Shown here piece after piece: positions 33,928 through 43,337 of a DNA stretch of 64,000 nt. The notes below the pieces were generated by a model. The model had not been told where the DNA came from. It was given only the letters and a program-made list of their open reading frames with translations, and made no database searches. The DNA lies in contig NZ_JAAAUC010000002.1 of assembly GCF_009908165.1 (NCBI RefSeq), forward strand, positions 124,001 through 188,000. Reading direction: 5' to 3'. Position numbers and translations under genes: made by a program. Source of the stretch: Frigidibacter albus. GTDB taxonomy: Bacteria; Pseudomonadota; Alphaproteobacteria; Rhodobacterales; Rhodobacteraceae. Within the stretch, counting starts at the first letter, position 1. Every line of letters starts with the position of its first letter.

Positions 33928-36900
33928 GACCCCGTTCCGCGGACCGCTTGGCCTTGCCGGCGGCCTGACCCGCGCCTTCATCCGCTCTTCCCTGACGCCG
34001 CTGTTCATCGTGGCGGCGCTGGCCGTGGGGCTGGTGGCCCTCATCAGCCTGCCGCGCGAGGAGGAGCCGCAGATTTCGGTGCCGATGGTCGATATCCATA
34101 TCCGCGCGCCGGGGCTGCGCGCCGAGGATGCCGTCAAGCTGGTGACCGAACCTCTGGAAACCATCGTCAAGGGAATCTCGGGCGTCGAGCATGTCTATTC
34201 CCAGACCGATGACGAGGGCGCGCTGGTTATGGCGCGCTTCGTGGTCGGCACGCCCTCCGACACCGCGATCCTGCGCGTGCATGAGAAGATCCGCGCCAAT
34301 ATCGACCGCCTGCCGCAGGGCATCGCCGAGCCGCTGGTGGTGGGGCGCGGCATCGACGATGTGGCGATCGTGGCGCTGACATTGACCGCCGCGCCGGGCG
34401 CCGCCGTTGGGGCAAATGACCTGACGCGGGTGGCCCGCGAATTGCGGGCCGACCTGATGAAGGTCGAGGATGTGGGCCTTACCTACCTCGTCGGCGAGGC
34501 GCCCGAGGCGATCCGCATCGCGCCCGATCCCGAGCGGCTGGCAATGTACGGGGTGACGCTGCAACAGCTGTCGGACAAGGTGCAGCAGGCGAACCGCGCC
34601 TTCTCTACCGGCCGGCTTCGGAACGGCGGCGAGCAGATCGACCTTGTCGCCGGCGCCACCCTGACCGCCCCGGCCGAGATTGCCGCGTTGCTGCTGACGG
34701 CGCGCGATGGCCGCCCGGTCTACGTGGGCGACGTGGCGGATGTGGAATTCGTCGCCAATACCTCGGACCATATCGTTGCCAATGTCACCCGCGCGGAAGG
34801 TGGCGGCCTTGACCGCAGCCCGGCGGTGACGCTGGCGATTGCCAAGCGCGCCGGAGCCAATGCGGTGGTGGTGGCCGAGGCGATCCTGCACAAGGTCGAG
34901 ATGGCCAAGGGCCATCTGATCCCCGAGGGCATCGAGGTCCATGTCACCCGCGACTATGGCGAGACCGCGAACGAGAAATCCAACGAGCTGCTGTTCCACC
35001 TCGGCCTTGCCACGGTGTCGATCATCGCGCTGGTGCTGCTGGCCATCGGCTGGCGCGAGGGGATCGTGGTCGCCATCGTCATTCCGGTGACGATCCTGCT
35101 CACGCTCTTTTCCGCCTGGATCATGGGCTACACGCTGAACCGCGTCAGCCTGTTTGCGCTGATCTTCTCCATCGGCATCCTGGTCGATGACGCCATCGTG
35201 GTGATCGAGAATATCGCGCGGCACTGGGGCATGAAGGGGCCGGGCGACCGCGTCCACAAGGCGATCGAGGCGGTGGCCGAGGTCGGCAACCCTACCATCG
35301 TCGCCACGCTGACCGTGGTCGCCGCGCTGCTGCCGATGCTGTTCGTGTCGGGGATGATGGGGCCCTACATGAGCCCGATCCCCGCCAATGCCAGCGCGGC
35401 GATGATCTTCTCGTTCTTCGTGGCGGTGATCGTCACGCCCTGGCTGATGGTCAAGATCGCCGGCCGCGCACCGCTGCACCATGAAGATGAGGGCGCGCCG
35501 GGTGGCCGGCTTGGCCGGATCTATGCCTTCGTCGCGCGCCCCATTCTGGCGACCAAGGCGCGGTCGCTGACCTTCCTGATGGTGACGGTGGTGCTGTCCT
35601 TCGGCTCGCTGGCGCTGCTCTACACCCACGACGTGACGGTGAAGCTGCTGCCCTTCGACAACAAGTCCGAGCTTGCCGTGGTGATCGACCTGCCCGAAGG
35701 CGCCAGCGTCGAGGCGACCGATGCCGTGGCGCAGGACGTGGCGCGCGTGGCGATGGACCTGCCAGAGGTGCTGTCGGTGCAGACCCATGCCGGCACCTCG
35801 GCCCCGTTCAACTTCAACGGCCTCGTGCGGCACTACTACCTGCGCGAGAAGCCGCAACTGGGGGAGGTGCAGATCACCCTTGCCAACCGCCATGACCGCG
35901 AGCGCAGCAGCCACGCCATCGCGCTTGACCTGCGCAGCCGGCTGGACGCGCTGGCGCTGCCCGAAGGCACGGTGCTGAAAACGGTGGAGCCGCCACCCGG
36001 CCCGCCGGTGATGTCGACCCTGCTGGCCGAGGTCTATGGCCCCGATGCCGAAACCCGCCGCGCCGCCGCCGCGAAGATCCGCGAGGCCTTCGAGGCGGTG
36101 CCCTTCATCGTCGATGTCGATGACAGTTTCGGGACGCAGCCGCGCCGGCTGCGCGCAACGATCAACCCCGATGAGCTGGAGTTCTTCGAGGTGCAGGAGG
36201 CCGATGTCTTCGACACGCTGGCGATCCTGAACGGCAGCACCACCGTCGGCTACTCGCATCGGGGCGAGGGGCGCCAGCCGATCCCGATCATCGTGGAGCG
36301 GGCCAAGGGCGCGCGGGTGCTGGACGAGGCGGCGCTGTCCACCCCGATCCCGGCGAACCTGCTGCCCGGCGCGCGGGGTGTGGTGGAGCTTGGCGACGTG
36401 GTGCAGATCACCGAGGAGCGCGCCAGCTTCCCGGTCTTCCGCCACAATGGCCGCGAGGCCGAGATGGTGCAGGCCGAGCTTGCGGGCGATTTCGAGGCGC
36501 CGCTATACGGGATGATCGCGGTGGGAGAGTTGCTGGACGGCATCGACTGGGGCGAGGGGGAGCGGCCGGTGGTGCGCCTCAACGGCCAGCCCGAGGACGA
36601 GTCGGTGGTGACGCTGCTGTGGGATGGCGAATGGGAGGTGACATGGGTCACCTTCCGCGAAATGGGCGCGGCCTTTGGCGTGGCGCTGCTGGGGATCTAC
36701 ATCCTGGTGGTGGCGCAGTTCGGCAGCTTCAAGTTGCCGCTGGTGATCCTGACGCCGATCCCGCTGACCTTCCTGGGCATCATGGGCGGGCACTGGCTGT
36801 TCGGCGCGCCGTTCTCGGCGCCCTCGATGATCGGCTTCATCGCGCTGGCGGGGATCATCGTGCGCAACTCGATCCTGCTGGTGGATTTCATCCGCCATGC

Positions 36901-37123
36901 CGACCCCACCGGCAAGAGCAAGGTCGATATCCTGATCGAGGCAGGGGCGATCCGCTTCAAGCCGATCCTCCTGACGGCGGTGGCGGCGATGATCGGGGCA
37001 GTGGTGATCCTGGCGGACCCGATCTTCCAGGGGCTGGCGCTGTCGCTGCTGTTCGGGCTGCTCAGCTCCACCCTGCTGACCGTGCTGGTGATCCCGGCGA
37101 TCTACCGGGTGTTTCGCACCTGA
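33920..37123 (+). CDS. RND efflux transporter permease
   Basis: This 1067-residue proton-driven RND permease has the two-fold repeat with 12 membrane helices and two large periplasmic loops. Proton-relay aspartates are present in the fourth helix (FSIGILVDDAIVVIENI), and the PREEEPQISVPMVDI motif after helix 1 is conserved. Sequence features fit the AcrB-like group more than the heavy-metal CusA group. The substrate cannot be read from sequence; the putative SqrR-type control suggests a role under sulfide or reactive sulfur stress. Confidence 0.92.
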   Translation: MSETPFRGPLGLAGGLTRAFIRSSLTPLFIVAALAVGLVALISLPREEEPQISVPMVDIHIRAPGLRAEDAVKLVTEPLETIVKGISGVEHVYSQTDDEGALVMARFVVGTPSDTAILRVHEKIRANIDRLPQGIAEPLVVGRGIDDVAIVALTLTAAPGAAVGANDLTRVARELRADLMKVEDVGLTYLVGEAPEAIRIAPDPERLAMYGVTLQQLSDKVQQANRAFSTGRLRNGGEQIDLVAGATLTAPAEIAALLLTARDGRPVYVGDVADVEFVANTSDHIVANVTRAEGGGLDRSPAVTLAIAKRAGANAVVVAEAILHKVEMAKGHLIPEGIEVHVTRDYGETANEKSNELLFHLGLATVSIIALVLLAIGWREGIVVAIVIPVTILLTLFSAWIMGYTLNRVSLFALIFSIGILVDDAIVVIENIARHWGMKGPGDRVHKAIEAVAEVGNPTIVATLTVVAALLPMLFVSGMMGPYMSPIPANASAAMIFSFFVAVIVTPWLMVKIAGRAPLHHEDEGAPGGRLGRIYAFVARPILATKARSLTFLMVTVVLSFGSLALLYTHDVTVKLLPFDNKSELAVVIDLPEGASVEATDAVAQDVARVAMDLPEVLSVQTHAGTSAPFNFNGLVRHYYLREKPQLGEVQITLANRHDRERSSHAIALDLRSRLDALALPEGTVLKTVEPPPGPPVMSTLLAEVYGPDAETRRAAAAKIREAFEAVPFIVDVDDSFGTQPRRLRATINPDELEFFEVQEADVFDTLAILNGSTTVGYSHRGEGRQPIPIIVERAKGARVLDEAALSTPIPANLLPGARGVVELGDVVQITEERASFPVFRHNGREAEMVQAELAGDFEAPLYGMIAVGELLDGIDWGEGERPVVRLNGQPEDESVVTLLWDGEWEVTWVTFREMGAAFGVALLGIYILVVAQFGSFKLPLVILTPIPLTFLGIMGGHWLFGAPFSAPSMIGFIALAGIIVRNSILLVDFIRHADPTGKSKVDILIEAGAIRFKPILLTAVAAMIGAVVILADPIFQGLALSLLFGLLSSTLLTVLVIPAIYRVFRT

Positions 37124-37147
37124 AGGCCCTTCCGCTCCCGGGCCGCC

Positions 37148-37501
37148 TCAGGCGGCATCGGGGGCGCAGAACATCTCGTAGAGCATCCCGACCAGCCGCG
37201 CGGCCTTGGGATCGCTCAGCGAATAGTAGATCGCCTTGCCCTCGCGCCGGGCCGCAACCAGCCCTTCCATCCGCAGCCGGGCAAGTTGCTGGCTGACCGC
37301 TGCCTGCCGCGAGGAGAGCAGGGTTTCCAGCTCGGTCACCGACTTCTCGCCGGCCGACAGGTGGCACAGGATCATCAGCCGCCCCTCATGCGCCAGCGCC
37401 TTGAGCAGGTTCGAGGCATCCTGCGCACGCGCCATCATGTCCTCGGCATCCAGCGGGGGGCAGGCGGCGTCTGTGTCTTGGTCGGTCTTGTCGAGCAACA
37501 T
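37148..37501 (-). CDS. SqrR/BigR-type ArsR family persulfide sensor
   Basis: This 117-residue winged-helix repressor carries the BigR/SqrR core KSVTELETLLSSRQAAVSQQLARLR followed by REGKAIYYSL. Three cysteines, C14, C46 and C112, have spacings of 32 and 66 residues, identical to C9, C41 and C107 of R. capsulatus SqrR. In SqrR, two of these form a tetrasulfide bridge when reactive sulfur is present and DNA is released. It faces the RND operon tail to tail. The start at 37501 was chosen because upstream residues are atypical. Confidence 0.88.
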   Translation of the reverse strand: MLLDKTDQDTDAACPPLDAEDMMARAQDASNLLKALAHEGRLMILCHLSAGEKSVTELETLLSSRQAAVSQQLARLRMEGLVAARREGKAIYYSLSDPKAARLVGMLYEMFCAPDAA

Positions 37502-37531
37502 ACGAAATCCTGAGGTTTTCACATATCTAGC

Positions 37532-37547
37532 ATTTCGGCGCCGGATT
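37532..37547 (-). promoter_or_regulatory. Degenerate SqrR-like operator upstream of its own gene
   Basis: ATTT-CGGCGCCG-GATT matches ATTC-N8-GAAT at six of eight positions, with a perfectly palindromic centre. It lies 31 bases before the start codon of the ArsR-type gene. Autoregulation is possible, but the match is imperfect. Confidence 0.35.
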
Positions 37548-37592
37548 GCTACTGCCTGCCGCGACTGTAACGCTGAACCGGGCGGAAATCGC

Positions 37593-38093
37593 TTAACGGT
37601 GATGCAGGAAATCGCCATAGCGCCCGCCCCAGAACAGCAGGGGATCGCCGGTGGTGGTCACCGCGCGCAGCACCTCACCCACCAGAATCGCATGATCGCC
37701 GCCCTCATGCACCGCATGGGCGCGGCAATCGAAGCGCGCCAGGCAGCCCGGCAGCAGCGGCTGGCCCTCGGGCGTGGCGTCCAGCGGGACCCCGTCGAAG
37801 TCGGCGCCGGAGCGGGCGAAGCGGCGGCACAGCTCCAGCTGGTCCGAACCGAGCACATGGATCGCGTAATGCGCGGCACCCGAAAAGGCCGCGAAGCGCG
37901 AGGAGCTGCGGGCCGGGCACCACAGCACCAGGGGCGGGTCCAGCGACAGCGAGGTGAAGCTGTTGGCGGTGATGCCGACAGGGCCCTGCGGTCCTTGCGT
38001 GGTGACGATGGTCACGCCGGTGGCGTAGCGGCCAAGGGCCTCGCGCAGGGCGAGGGCGGCCGGGGAGGGTGCGGGGGAGGGCGCGGCGCTCAT
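37593..38093 (-). CDS. Flavin reductase family protein
   Basis: This 166-residue protein has the flavin reductase-like split barrel: [45 protein letters not shown], then [11 protein letters not shown] and the C-terminal [13 protein letters not shown]. It would supply reduced FMN or FAD to a two-component monooxygenase, or act as an NADH:flavin oxidoreductase. No monooxygenase gene is adjacent. It is on the same strand as the SqrR-like gene, 91 bases upstream of it. Confidence 0.88.
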   Translation of the reverse strand: MSAAPSPAPSPAALALREALGRYATGVTIVTTQGPQGPVGITANSFTSLSLDPPLVLWCPARSSSRFAAFSGAAHYAIHVLGSDQLELCRRFARSGADFDGVPLDATPEGQPLLPGCLARFDCRAHAVHEGGDHAILVGEVLRAVTTTGDPLLFWGGRYGDFLHHR

Positions 38094-38198
38094 CGGCGTC
38101 GGCCCTTGCCGGGGCGGCGCTCGGGCGCTGCTGTCTGTGTCGCGGTCATGCCTGCCATCCTGTGTTCCGCCCGTCTGTCGCCGGATGCTCGCGGCCCG

Positions 38199-39143
38199 TC
38201 AACCCTTGCCGGTGCCCCGCTCGTGCGGCTCCGGCATCCAGGCGCTGCCGGGGCGCCGCATCTCTTCCACCAGCACATCGATGAAAGCCCGAAGCCGGGC
38301 CGTCGCCGATTGTGGTGAAGGGTATACGAAGTGGATGTCCTTTCGGTTTCCTTCCCAATCCGGCAAAAGCCGGATCAGGCGTCCGGCCTTGATGTCGGGT
38401 GCCACCAGCAGATAGGGCAGCAGCGTCAGGCCGGCCCCGGCGATCACCGCCTCGCGCACCGCCAGCGCCGATCCCATCGACAGCGCCGGCACCGGCACGA
38501 CCTGCCGGGATGCGCCATCCGCGCCGCGCACGAGCTCCCATGTCCCCCAATGCGCCGGGGTGTGGCCCACCACCGGATAGCGGGCGATATCCTCGGGCTC
38601 GTGCAGCATGTCCAGCCCCGGCAGACCGGGGGGCGCCACCAGCACCGACACCGCCTCGCAGATCCGCCGGGCACCGTGGCCGCTGTCCTCCAGCGGGCCG
38701 ACGCGCAGCACCCCGTCGAAGCCCTCTTCCAGCATGTCGGGCGGCCGGTCAAGAAATACGCATTCCAGCGTGATGTCGGGGTGCCGCGCGCGGAAGGTGG
38801 CGCCAAGCCGCCCCATCATCAACTGCCCGATGATCTGCGGCACCGCGATGCGCAGATGCCCGCGCGGGGCTGATCCGGAATCGCTCAGCGCGCGGCGGAT
38901 GTCTTCGGCCTCGCTCAGCAGCCGGTCGGCGCGGGCCACCAGCACCTCGCCCTCGGCAGTCAGCCGCAGCTGGCGGGTGGTGCGCTCGATCAGGCGCACG
39001 CCGAGCCGGTCTTCCAGATCGCGCACCCGCTTGGACACGGTGGATTTCGGCACCCGCAAGGCCCGCGCCGCGTTGGAGAAGGAGCCTTCGCGCGCGACCG
39101 ACCGGAAGGCGCGGACGGCAGAGAGGTCGAGGTCATTGTCCAT
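38199..39143 (-). CDS. LysR family transcriptional regulator
   Basis: This 314-residue LysR regulator has the N-terminal winged helix (LSAVRAFRSVAREGSFSNAARALRVPKSTVSKRVRDLEDRLG) and a two-lobed effector-binding domain of the CrgA/YafC type. The start at 39143 was chosen over one 7 codons upstream. It is divergent from an MFS transporter gene, and a 9-bp inverted repeat in the 132-base gap is a likely operator. By the usual logic it controls that transporter. Confidence 0.93.
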   Translation of the reverse strand: MDNDLDLSAVRAFRSVAREGSFSNAARALRVPKSTVSKRVRDLEDRLGVRLIERTTRQLRLTAEGEVLVARADRLLSEAEDIRRALSDSGSAPRGHLRIAVPQIIGQLMMGRLGATFRARHPDITLECVFLDRPPDMLEEGFDGVLRVGPLEDSGHGARRICEAVSVLVAPPGLPGLDMLHEPEDIARYPVVGHTPAHWGTWELVRGADGASRQVVPVPALSMGSALAVREAVIAGAGLTLLPYLLVAPDIKAGRLIRLLPDWEGNRKDIHFVYPSPQSATARLRAFIDVLVEEMRRPGSAWMPEPHERGTGKG

Positions 39144-39147
39144 ATCC

Positions 39148-39183
39148 CTGCACAAGCCTTCCAATGATGCGGGTCTTGTGCAG
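39148..39183. promoter_or_regulatory. Inverted repeat between LysR and MFS genes
   Basis: CTGCACAAG (39148-39156) and CTTGTGCAG (39175-39183) form a perfect 9-bp inverted repeat separated by 18 bases, starting 5 bases from the LysR start codon. A third related half, TTGTGCGCAAG, lies near 39204. LysR proteins bind such dyads in divergent promoters. Confidence 0.6.
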
Positions 39184-39275
39184 CATCATGCCCCGACCCT
39201 AAATTGTGCGCAAGGAACCTCTCCGGCGGCGGCTGTTATTCCTATGCCTCGCTGGCCCCAACAGGACTGCCCCCA

Positions 39276-40493
39276 ATGACCACATCTCCCCTTTCGGTGC
39301 CGCAGGCACCGGGCCGGCTCGTCACCGTCGCCGTGCTGCTTGTCGCCTCGATGACGATCATGGCCAATGCCACGATTGCCCCGTCGCTCCCGGGGCTGAA
39401 GGCGCATTTCGCCGATGCGGAAGGGATCGAGACACTGTCGGCGCTGATCCTGACGCTGCCCTCGCTGTCGGTGATCCTGACGGCGGGGCTGTTCGGCTAT
39501 CTCGCCGACCGGATGGATCGGCGGCTGCTGCTGGCGATTGCGACGGGGGTCTATGCCATCGGCGGCGCATCCGGCCTCGTGGCCGAGACGCTGCCGCAGC
39601 TGCTGATGGGCAGGCTGCTGCTGGGGATCGGCGTCGCGGGCAGCATGACGCTGGCGATGGCCTTCGCGGCTGACCTCTGGCAGGGCGAGGCGCGGGCGCG
39701 GTTCATGGGGCTGCAGGGCGCCTCGATGTCGGGGGGCGGCGTGGTGGTGATGCTGCTGGGGGGCGCACTTGCGGCGCTGCACTGGCGTGGGGCCTTCGGG
39801 GTCTATCTGCTGGCGCTGCCGATCTCGGCGCTGGCGCTGACCGCGCTCTGGCCCTATGCGCGGCGCGCGCAGCCGGCAGCCCCGGTCGCGGGCGAGCGCC
39901 CGGTGGGATTTCCCTGGCCGACCTTCGCCTTTGTCGGCGGGCTGTCCTTCCTGTTCATGGCGACCTTCTACGTGATGCCGACGCGGGTGCCGTTCCGTCT
40001 GGCCGAGATCGGGGTGACCAACTCGCTGATCGTCGGGCTGGTGATGGCGGGGGTGATGGTCACCTCGGTGCCGGGCGCGCTGATGTATGGCAAGATCCGC
40101 AGGCATCTTTCGGAAATGGCGATCTTCGCGGCCAGCTTCGGGCTGATGGGGGTGGGTCTGTTTACCGTGTCGCAGTCAGGCAGCCTCTGGGGCGTCGCTC
40201 TTGGCGGGATGATTGCGGGGGCCGGGATGGGCCCGGCGATGCCCAATTACAGCACCTACCTGATGGCCAAGGTGCCGCCCGCGGCGCGGGGCCGGGCGGC
40301 GGGCCTGCTGACCACCAGCTTCTTCGCCGGGCAGTTCGCCTCGCCTTTGGTGTCGGCCCCGCTGGTGGCAAGTTTCGGCATCAGCGGCGCGTTTCTGGCG
40401 CTGTCCGTGGCGCTGCTGGTCATCGGGATCGCGCTGGCGCTGCGCGCCGGGCACGAGGCTTCGGGGCGGCGCCGGGCCTGGGCGGACGTATGA
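39276..40493 (+). CDS. MFS transporter
   Basis: This 405-residue major facilitator protein has about 12 membrane helices. It has the loop 2-3 motif YLADRMDRRLLLAIATGVYAIGG and the helix 4-5 region GRLLLGIGVAGSMTLAMAFAADLW. It resembles drug/proton antiporters or organic acid exporters of the Bcr/CynX style. The start at 39276 (MTTSPLSV) was preferred over an upstream in-frame start lacking a ribosome site. It is probably regulated by the divergent LysR protein. Confidence 0.9.
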   Translation: MTTSPLSVPQAPGRLVTVAVLLVASMTIMANATIAPSLPGLKAHFADAEGIETLSALILTLPSLSVILTAGLFGYLADRMDRRLLLAIATGVYAIGGASGLVAETLPQLLMGRLLLGIGVAGSMTLAMAFAADLWQGEARARFMGLQGASMSGGGVVVMLLGGALAALHWRGAFGVYLLALPISALALTALWPYARRAQPAAPVAGERPVGFPWPTFAFVGGLSFLFMATFYVMPTRVPFRLAEIGVTNSLIVGLVMAGVMVTSVPGALMYGKIRRHLSEMAIFAASFGLMGVGLFTVSQSGSLWGVALGGMIAGAGMGPAMPNYSTYLMAKVPPAARGRAAGLLTTSFFAGQFASPLVSAPLVASFGISGAFLALSVALLVIGIALALRAGHEASGRRRAWADV

Positions 40494-40590
40494 CGCCGGG
40501 GCAGGTGCCGCGTCACCAAACATTCGCAAAAGCGTAGCATCCGCGTGACCCCCAAGGCTTAGCACCGCCCCGAGCAAGACAGGGGGCTTC

Positions 40591-41424
40591 ATGCTGATCA
40601 GCGTCGAGGGCGTGACCAAGGTATTCGGCCGCAACACGGCCGTGGACAACGCCACATTCAGCGTCGAGCGTCCGGGGATGATCGGTATCATCGGCCGGTC
40701 TGGCGCGGGGAAGTCCACCTTCCTGCGCATGATGAACCGGCTGACGGACGCCACCGAGGGCCGGCTTCTGTTCGAGGGCCGCGACGTGCTGGCGCTGAAG
40801 GGCGCCGAGAAGCGCGCCTGGCAGAGCCAGTGCGCGATGATCTTCCAGCAGTTCAACCTGGTGCCGCGGATGGATGTGGTGTCGAACGTGCTGCACGGGC
40901 TGCTGAACCGGCGCGGCACCATGGCGACGATGTTCAACCTCTGGCCCGCCGCCGACATCAACCGCGCCATCGACATCCTCGACCGGCTTGGCATTGCCGA
41001 GCAGGCGCCCAAGCGCGCCGAGGCCCTTTCCGGCGGCCAGCAGCAGCGCGTGGCGATTGCCCGGGCGCTGATGCAGGATCCCAAGGTGATCCTCGCCGAT
41101 GAGCCCATCGCCAGCCTAGACCCGATGAACGCGCAAGTTGTGATGGACGCGCTGCGCCGCATCCATGACGAGGATGGCCGCACCGTCATCGCCAACCTGC
41201 ACACGCTCGACACCGCCCGCCGCTATTGCGACCGGGTGATCGGGATGCGCGGCGGGCGGATCGTGTTCGACGGCACGCCCGACCTGCTGACCACCGCTGC
41301 CGCCCGCGAGATCTACGGCGCTGACGAGAATTTCTCGGAATCCGCCACATCGACCTCGATCGAGGCGCTGGAGCCGGAAACTTCGGCCGATGAGGCCTAT
41401 GCCGCGCGGCTGCTGACCAACTGA
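40591..41424 (+). CDS. phnC: Phosphonate ABC transporter ATP-binding protein PhnC
   Basis: This 277-residue ATPase energises phosphonate uptake. Walker A is GRSGAGKST at residues 35-43, the signature is [27 protein letters not shown] with Walker B, and [11 protein letters not shown] is typical of PhnC. The C-terminal extension after YGADENF (about 25 residues) is acidic. It heads the run phnC-phnD-phnE-phnE. No convincing Pho box was found in the 97-base gap upstream. Confidence 0.95.
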   Translation: MLISVEGVTKVFGRNTAVDNATFSVERPGMIGIIGRSGAGKSTFLRMMNRLTDATEGRLLFEGRDVLALKGAEKRAWQSQCAMIFQQFNLVPRMDVVSNVLHGLLNRRGTMATMFNLWPAADINRAIDILDRLGIAEQAPKRAEALSGGQQQRVAIARALMQDPKVILADEPIASLDPMNAQVVMDALRRIHDEDGRTVIANLHTLDTARRYCDRVIGMRGGRIVFDGTPDLLTTAAAREIYGADENFSESATSTSIEALEPETSADEAYAARLLTN

Positions 41425-41485
41425 GTTTCAGTCCACCCGCCGCGCCCGTTGGGGGGCGGCGGTCTCACACACCCGGAGAACCACG

Positions 41486-42394
41486 ATGAAGAAAATCCTT
41501 GCTGCCGTTCTGGCCACCTCGGCGCTGGTCGCCCCGGCTGCCGCCCAGGAAATCACCGAATTCCGCATCGGCCTGCTGGGTGGCGAGAACGCCCAGGACC
41601 GTCTGGCCTCGAACGAGTGCTTCCGTGCCTATACCGAGGAAGCCCTCGGCGTTCCGACCAAGCTGTTCACCGCCGCCGACTATAACGGCGTCATCCAGGG
41701 CCTGATCGGCGGCACGCTCGACATGGCCTGGCTCGGTGCCTCGGCCTATGCGGCCGTCTATCTGGAAAACCCCGATGCGGTGACCCCGGTTCTGGTCAAG
41801 ACCAACCTCGACGGCTCGTTCACCTACCACTCCATCGGCTTCGCGCGCGCCGACTCGGGCATCACCTCGCTCGACGACATGAAGGACAAGACCTTCGGCT
41901 TCGGCGATCCGAACTCGACCTCGGGCTACCTGGTCCCGCTGGTTGAGATCCCCGCCGCCGGCTACTCGATGGAACCGGGCGAGTTCTTCTCTGACGTCGT
42001 CTTCACCGGCGGCCACGAGCAGACCATCATCGCGGTGCTGAACGGCGACGTCGATGGCGGCGTGACCTGGGCCGATGGCCAGGGCGCCTGGGAAGATGGC
42101 TACAACTCGGGCCAGCTGCGCAAGTCTTCGGATGCCGGGATCGTCGACATGAACGACATCGTGGAAATCTGGAAGTCGAGCCCGATCCCGGAAGGCCCGA
42201 TCGTCCTGCGCAACGCGCTGCCCGAGGACGTGAAGACCAAGATGACCGAGCTGACCGCCGGCCTGCACGACATGGATCCGCAATGCGCCTATGGCGTGGC
42301 CGCGGGCGAGACCGCCGGCTTCGAGCCGGTGACCCATGACGCCTACAAGACCATCATCGAAGTGCGCGTCGCGCAGCAGTCGCAGTCCAACTGA
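41486..42394 (+). CDS. phnD: Phosphonate ABC transporter substrate-binding protein PhnD
   Basis: This 302-residue periplasmic binding protein has a signal peptide (MKKILAAVLATSALVAPAAAQE). The PhnD pattern includes FRIGLLGGENAQDRLASNECF, the DMAWLGASAYAAVY segment, and FGFGDPNSTSGYLVP, which contributes to the phosphonate site. It lies 61 bases after phnC with a good ribosome site (ggagaacc). Confidence 0.95.
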   Translation: MKKILAAVLATSALVAPAAAQEITEFRIGLLGGENAQDRLASNECFRAYTEEALGVPTKLFTAADYNGVIQGLIGGTLDMAWLGASAYAAVYLENPDAVTPVLVKTNLDGSFTYHSIGFARADSGITSLDDMKDKTFGFGDPNSTSGYLVPLVEIPAAGYSMEPGEFFSDVVFTGGHEQTIIAVLNGDVDGGVTWADGQGAWEDGYNSGQLRKSSDAGIVDMNDIVEIWKSSPIPEGPIVLRNALPEDVKTKMTELTAGLHDMDPQCAYGVAAGETAGFEPVTHDAYKTIIEVRVAQQSQSN

Positions 42395-42470
42395 TCGGCC
42401 TTCGCTGATCTTCGCGGGTTCCGGGGCCATGCCCCCGGAGCCCGCTTCCTCTCGCCGTGAAGGGCGCCTC

Positions 42471-43337
42471 ATGACCGACCTCTCTGCCGCCTCCTCCCTC
42501 GACGCCACCCGCGCCGGCTATCTGGCGATGACGCGGCAGAAGCGGATGTATTCGGGCCTGACGCTGGCGCTGTTCGTCATCGCCATGATCATGGGCTTCC
42601 GCATCGTCGAAGGGCGCAGCGCGGGCGGCTTTCTTGATGGTCTGCCGCAGGTGTTCGACTTCCCCGCCAGCCTTGTCACCGAGGCCTGGGAGAAGCGCGC
42701 GAACCTGCCGGGCTATCTGGTCGAATTCTTCCCGGCCCTGATCGAGACCATCAACATCGCCGCCGTTTCGACCCTGCTGGGGGCCGGTTTGGGGCTGCTG
42801 CTGTCGCTGCTCTCGACCCGCGGGCTTGCGCCCTTTCCGCGGCTGATCCCGGTGTTCCGCCGCATCATGGACATCCTGCGCGCCTTCCCCGAGATCGTGA
42901 TCGCGCTGGTGCTGATCTTCATCCTTGGCGGCGGCCCGGTGCCGGCGATGATCGCCATCGCGCTGCACACGGCCGGCGCGCTTGGCAAGCTCTTCTCCGA
43001 GGTCTCCGAGAACGTCGATCTGAAGCCGGTCGAGGGGCTGCAGTCGGTGGGCGCGGGCTGGTGGCAGCGGATGCTTCTGGGCGTGATCCCGCAGGTGGCA
43101 CCCAACTACCTCAGCTATGCGCTGATGCGGTTCGAGATCAATGTGCGCGCCTCGGCGATCCTTGGCTTCGTGGGCGCGGGCGGCATCGGCTATGAGCTGC
43201 GCAACGCGATGACCTTCGGCACCGGCCGCTTCGACGTGTCGGCCGCGATCTTCATCCTGCTGTTCCTGACCATCGTCTTCTTCGACCAGATCTCCAGCTA
43301 CTACCGCAACAAGCTCGTCCACGGGAACCAGCCATGA
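42471..43337 (+). CDS. phnE: Phosphonate ABC transporter permease PhnE (first copy)
   Basis: This 288-residue inner-membrane permease has about six helices and the EAA-type loop EVSENVDLKPVEGLQSVGAGWWQRMLLGVIPQVAP. The start at 42471 (MTDLSAASSLDATRAGYLAM) follows a ribosome site. Its stop overlaps the next phnE start by 4 bases. It should pair with the second PhnE as a heterodimer. Confidence 0.94.
   Translation: MTDLSAASSLDATRAGYLAMTRQKRMYSGLTLALFVIAMIMGFRIVEGRSAGGFLDGLPQVFDFPASLVTEAWEKRANLPGYLVEFFPALIETINIAAVSTLLGAGLGLLLSLLSTRGLAPFPRLIPVFRRIMDILRAFPEIVIALVLIFILGGGPVPAMIAIALHTAGALGKLFSEVSENVDLKPVEGLQSVGAGWWQRMLLGVIPQVAPNYLSYALMRFEINVRASAILGFVGAGGIGYELRNAMTFGTGRFDVSAAIFILLFLTIVFFDQISSYYRNKLVHGNQP

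Noticed and set aside
33620-36445. Long minus-strand open frame opposite the RND permease, and similar ones opposite SLC13, pccA and scpA
   Set aside because: All mirror strong plus-strand genes and have His/Arg/Gln-rich composition; none has a ribosome site or family motif.
40494-40590. Pho box upstream of phnC
   Set aside because: Only a weak resemblance (gcgtcaccaaacattcgca) to the 18-base PhoB consensus was found; not enough to annotate.
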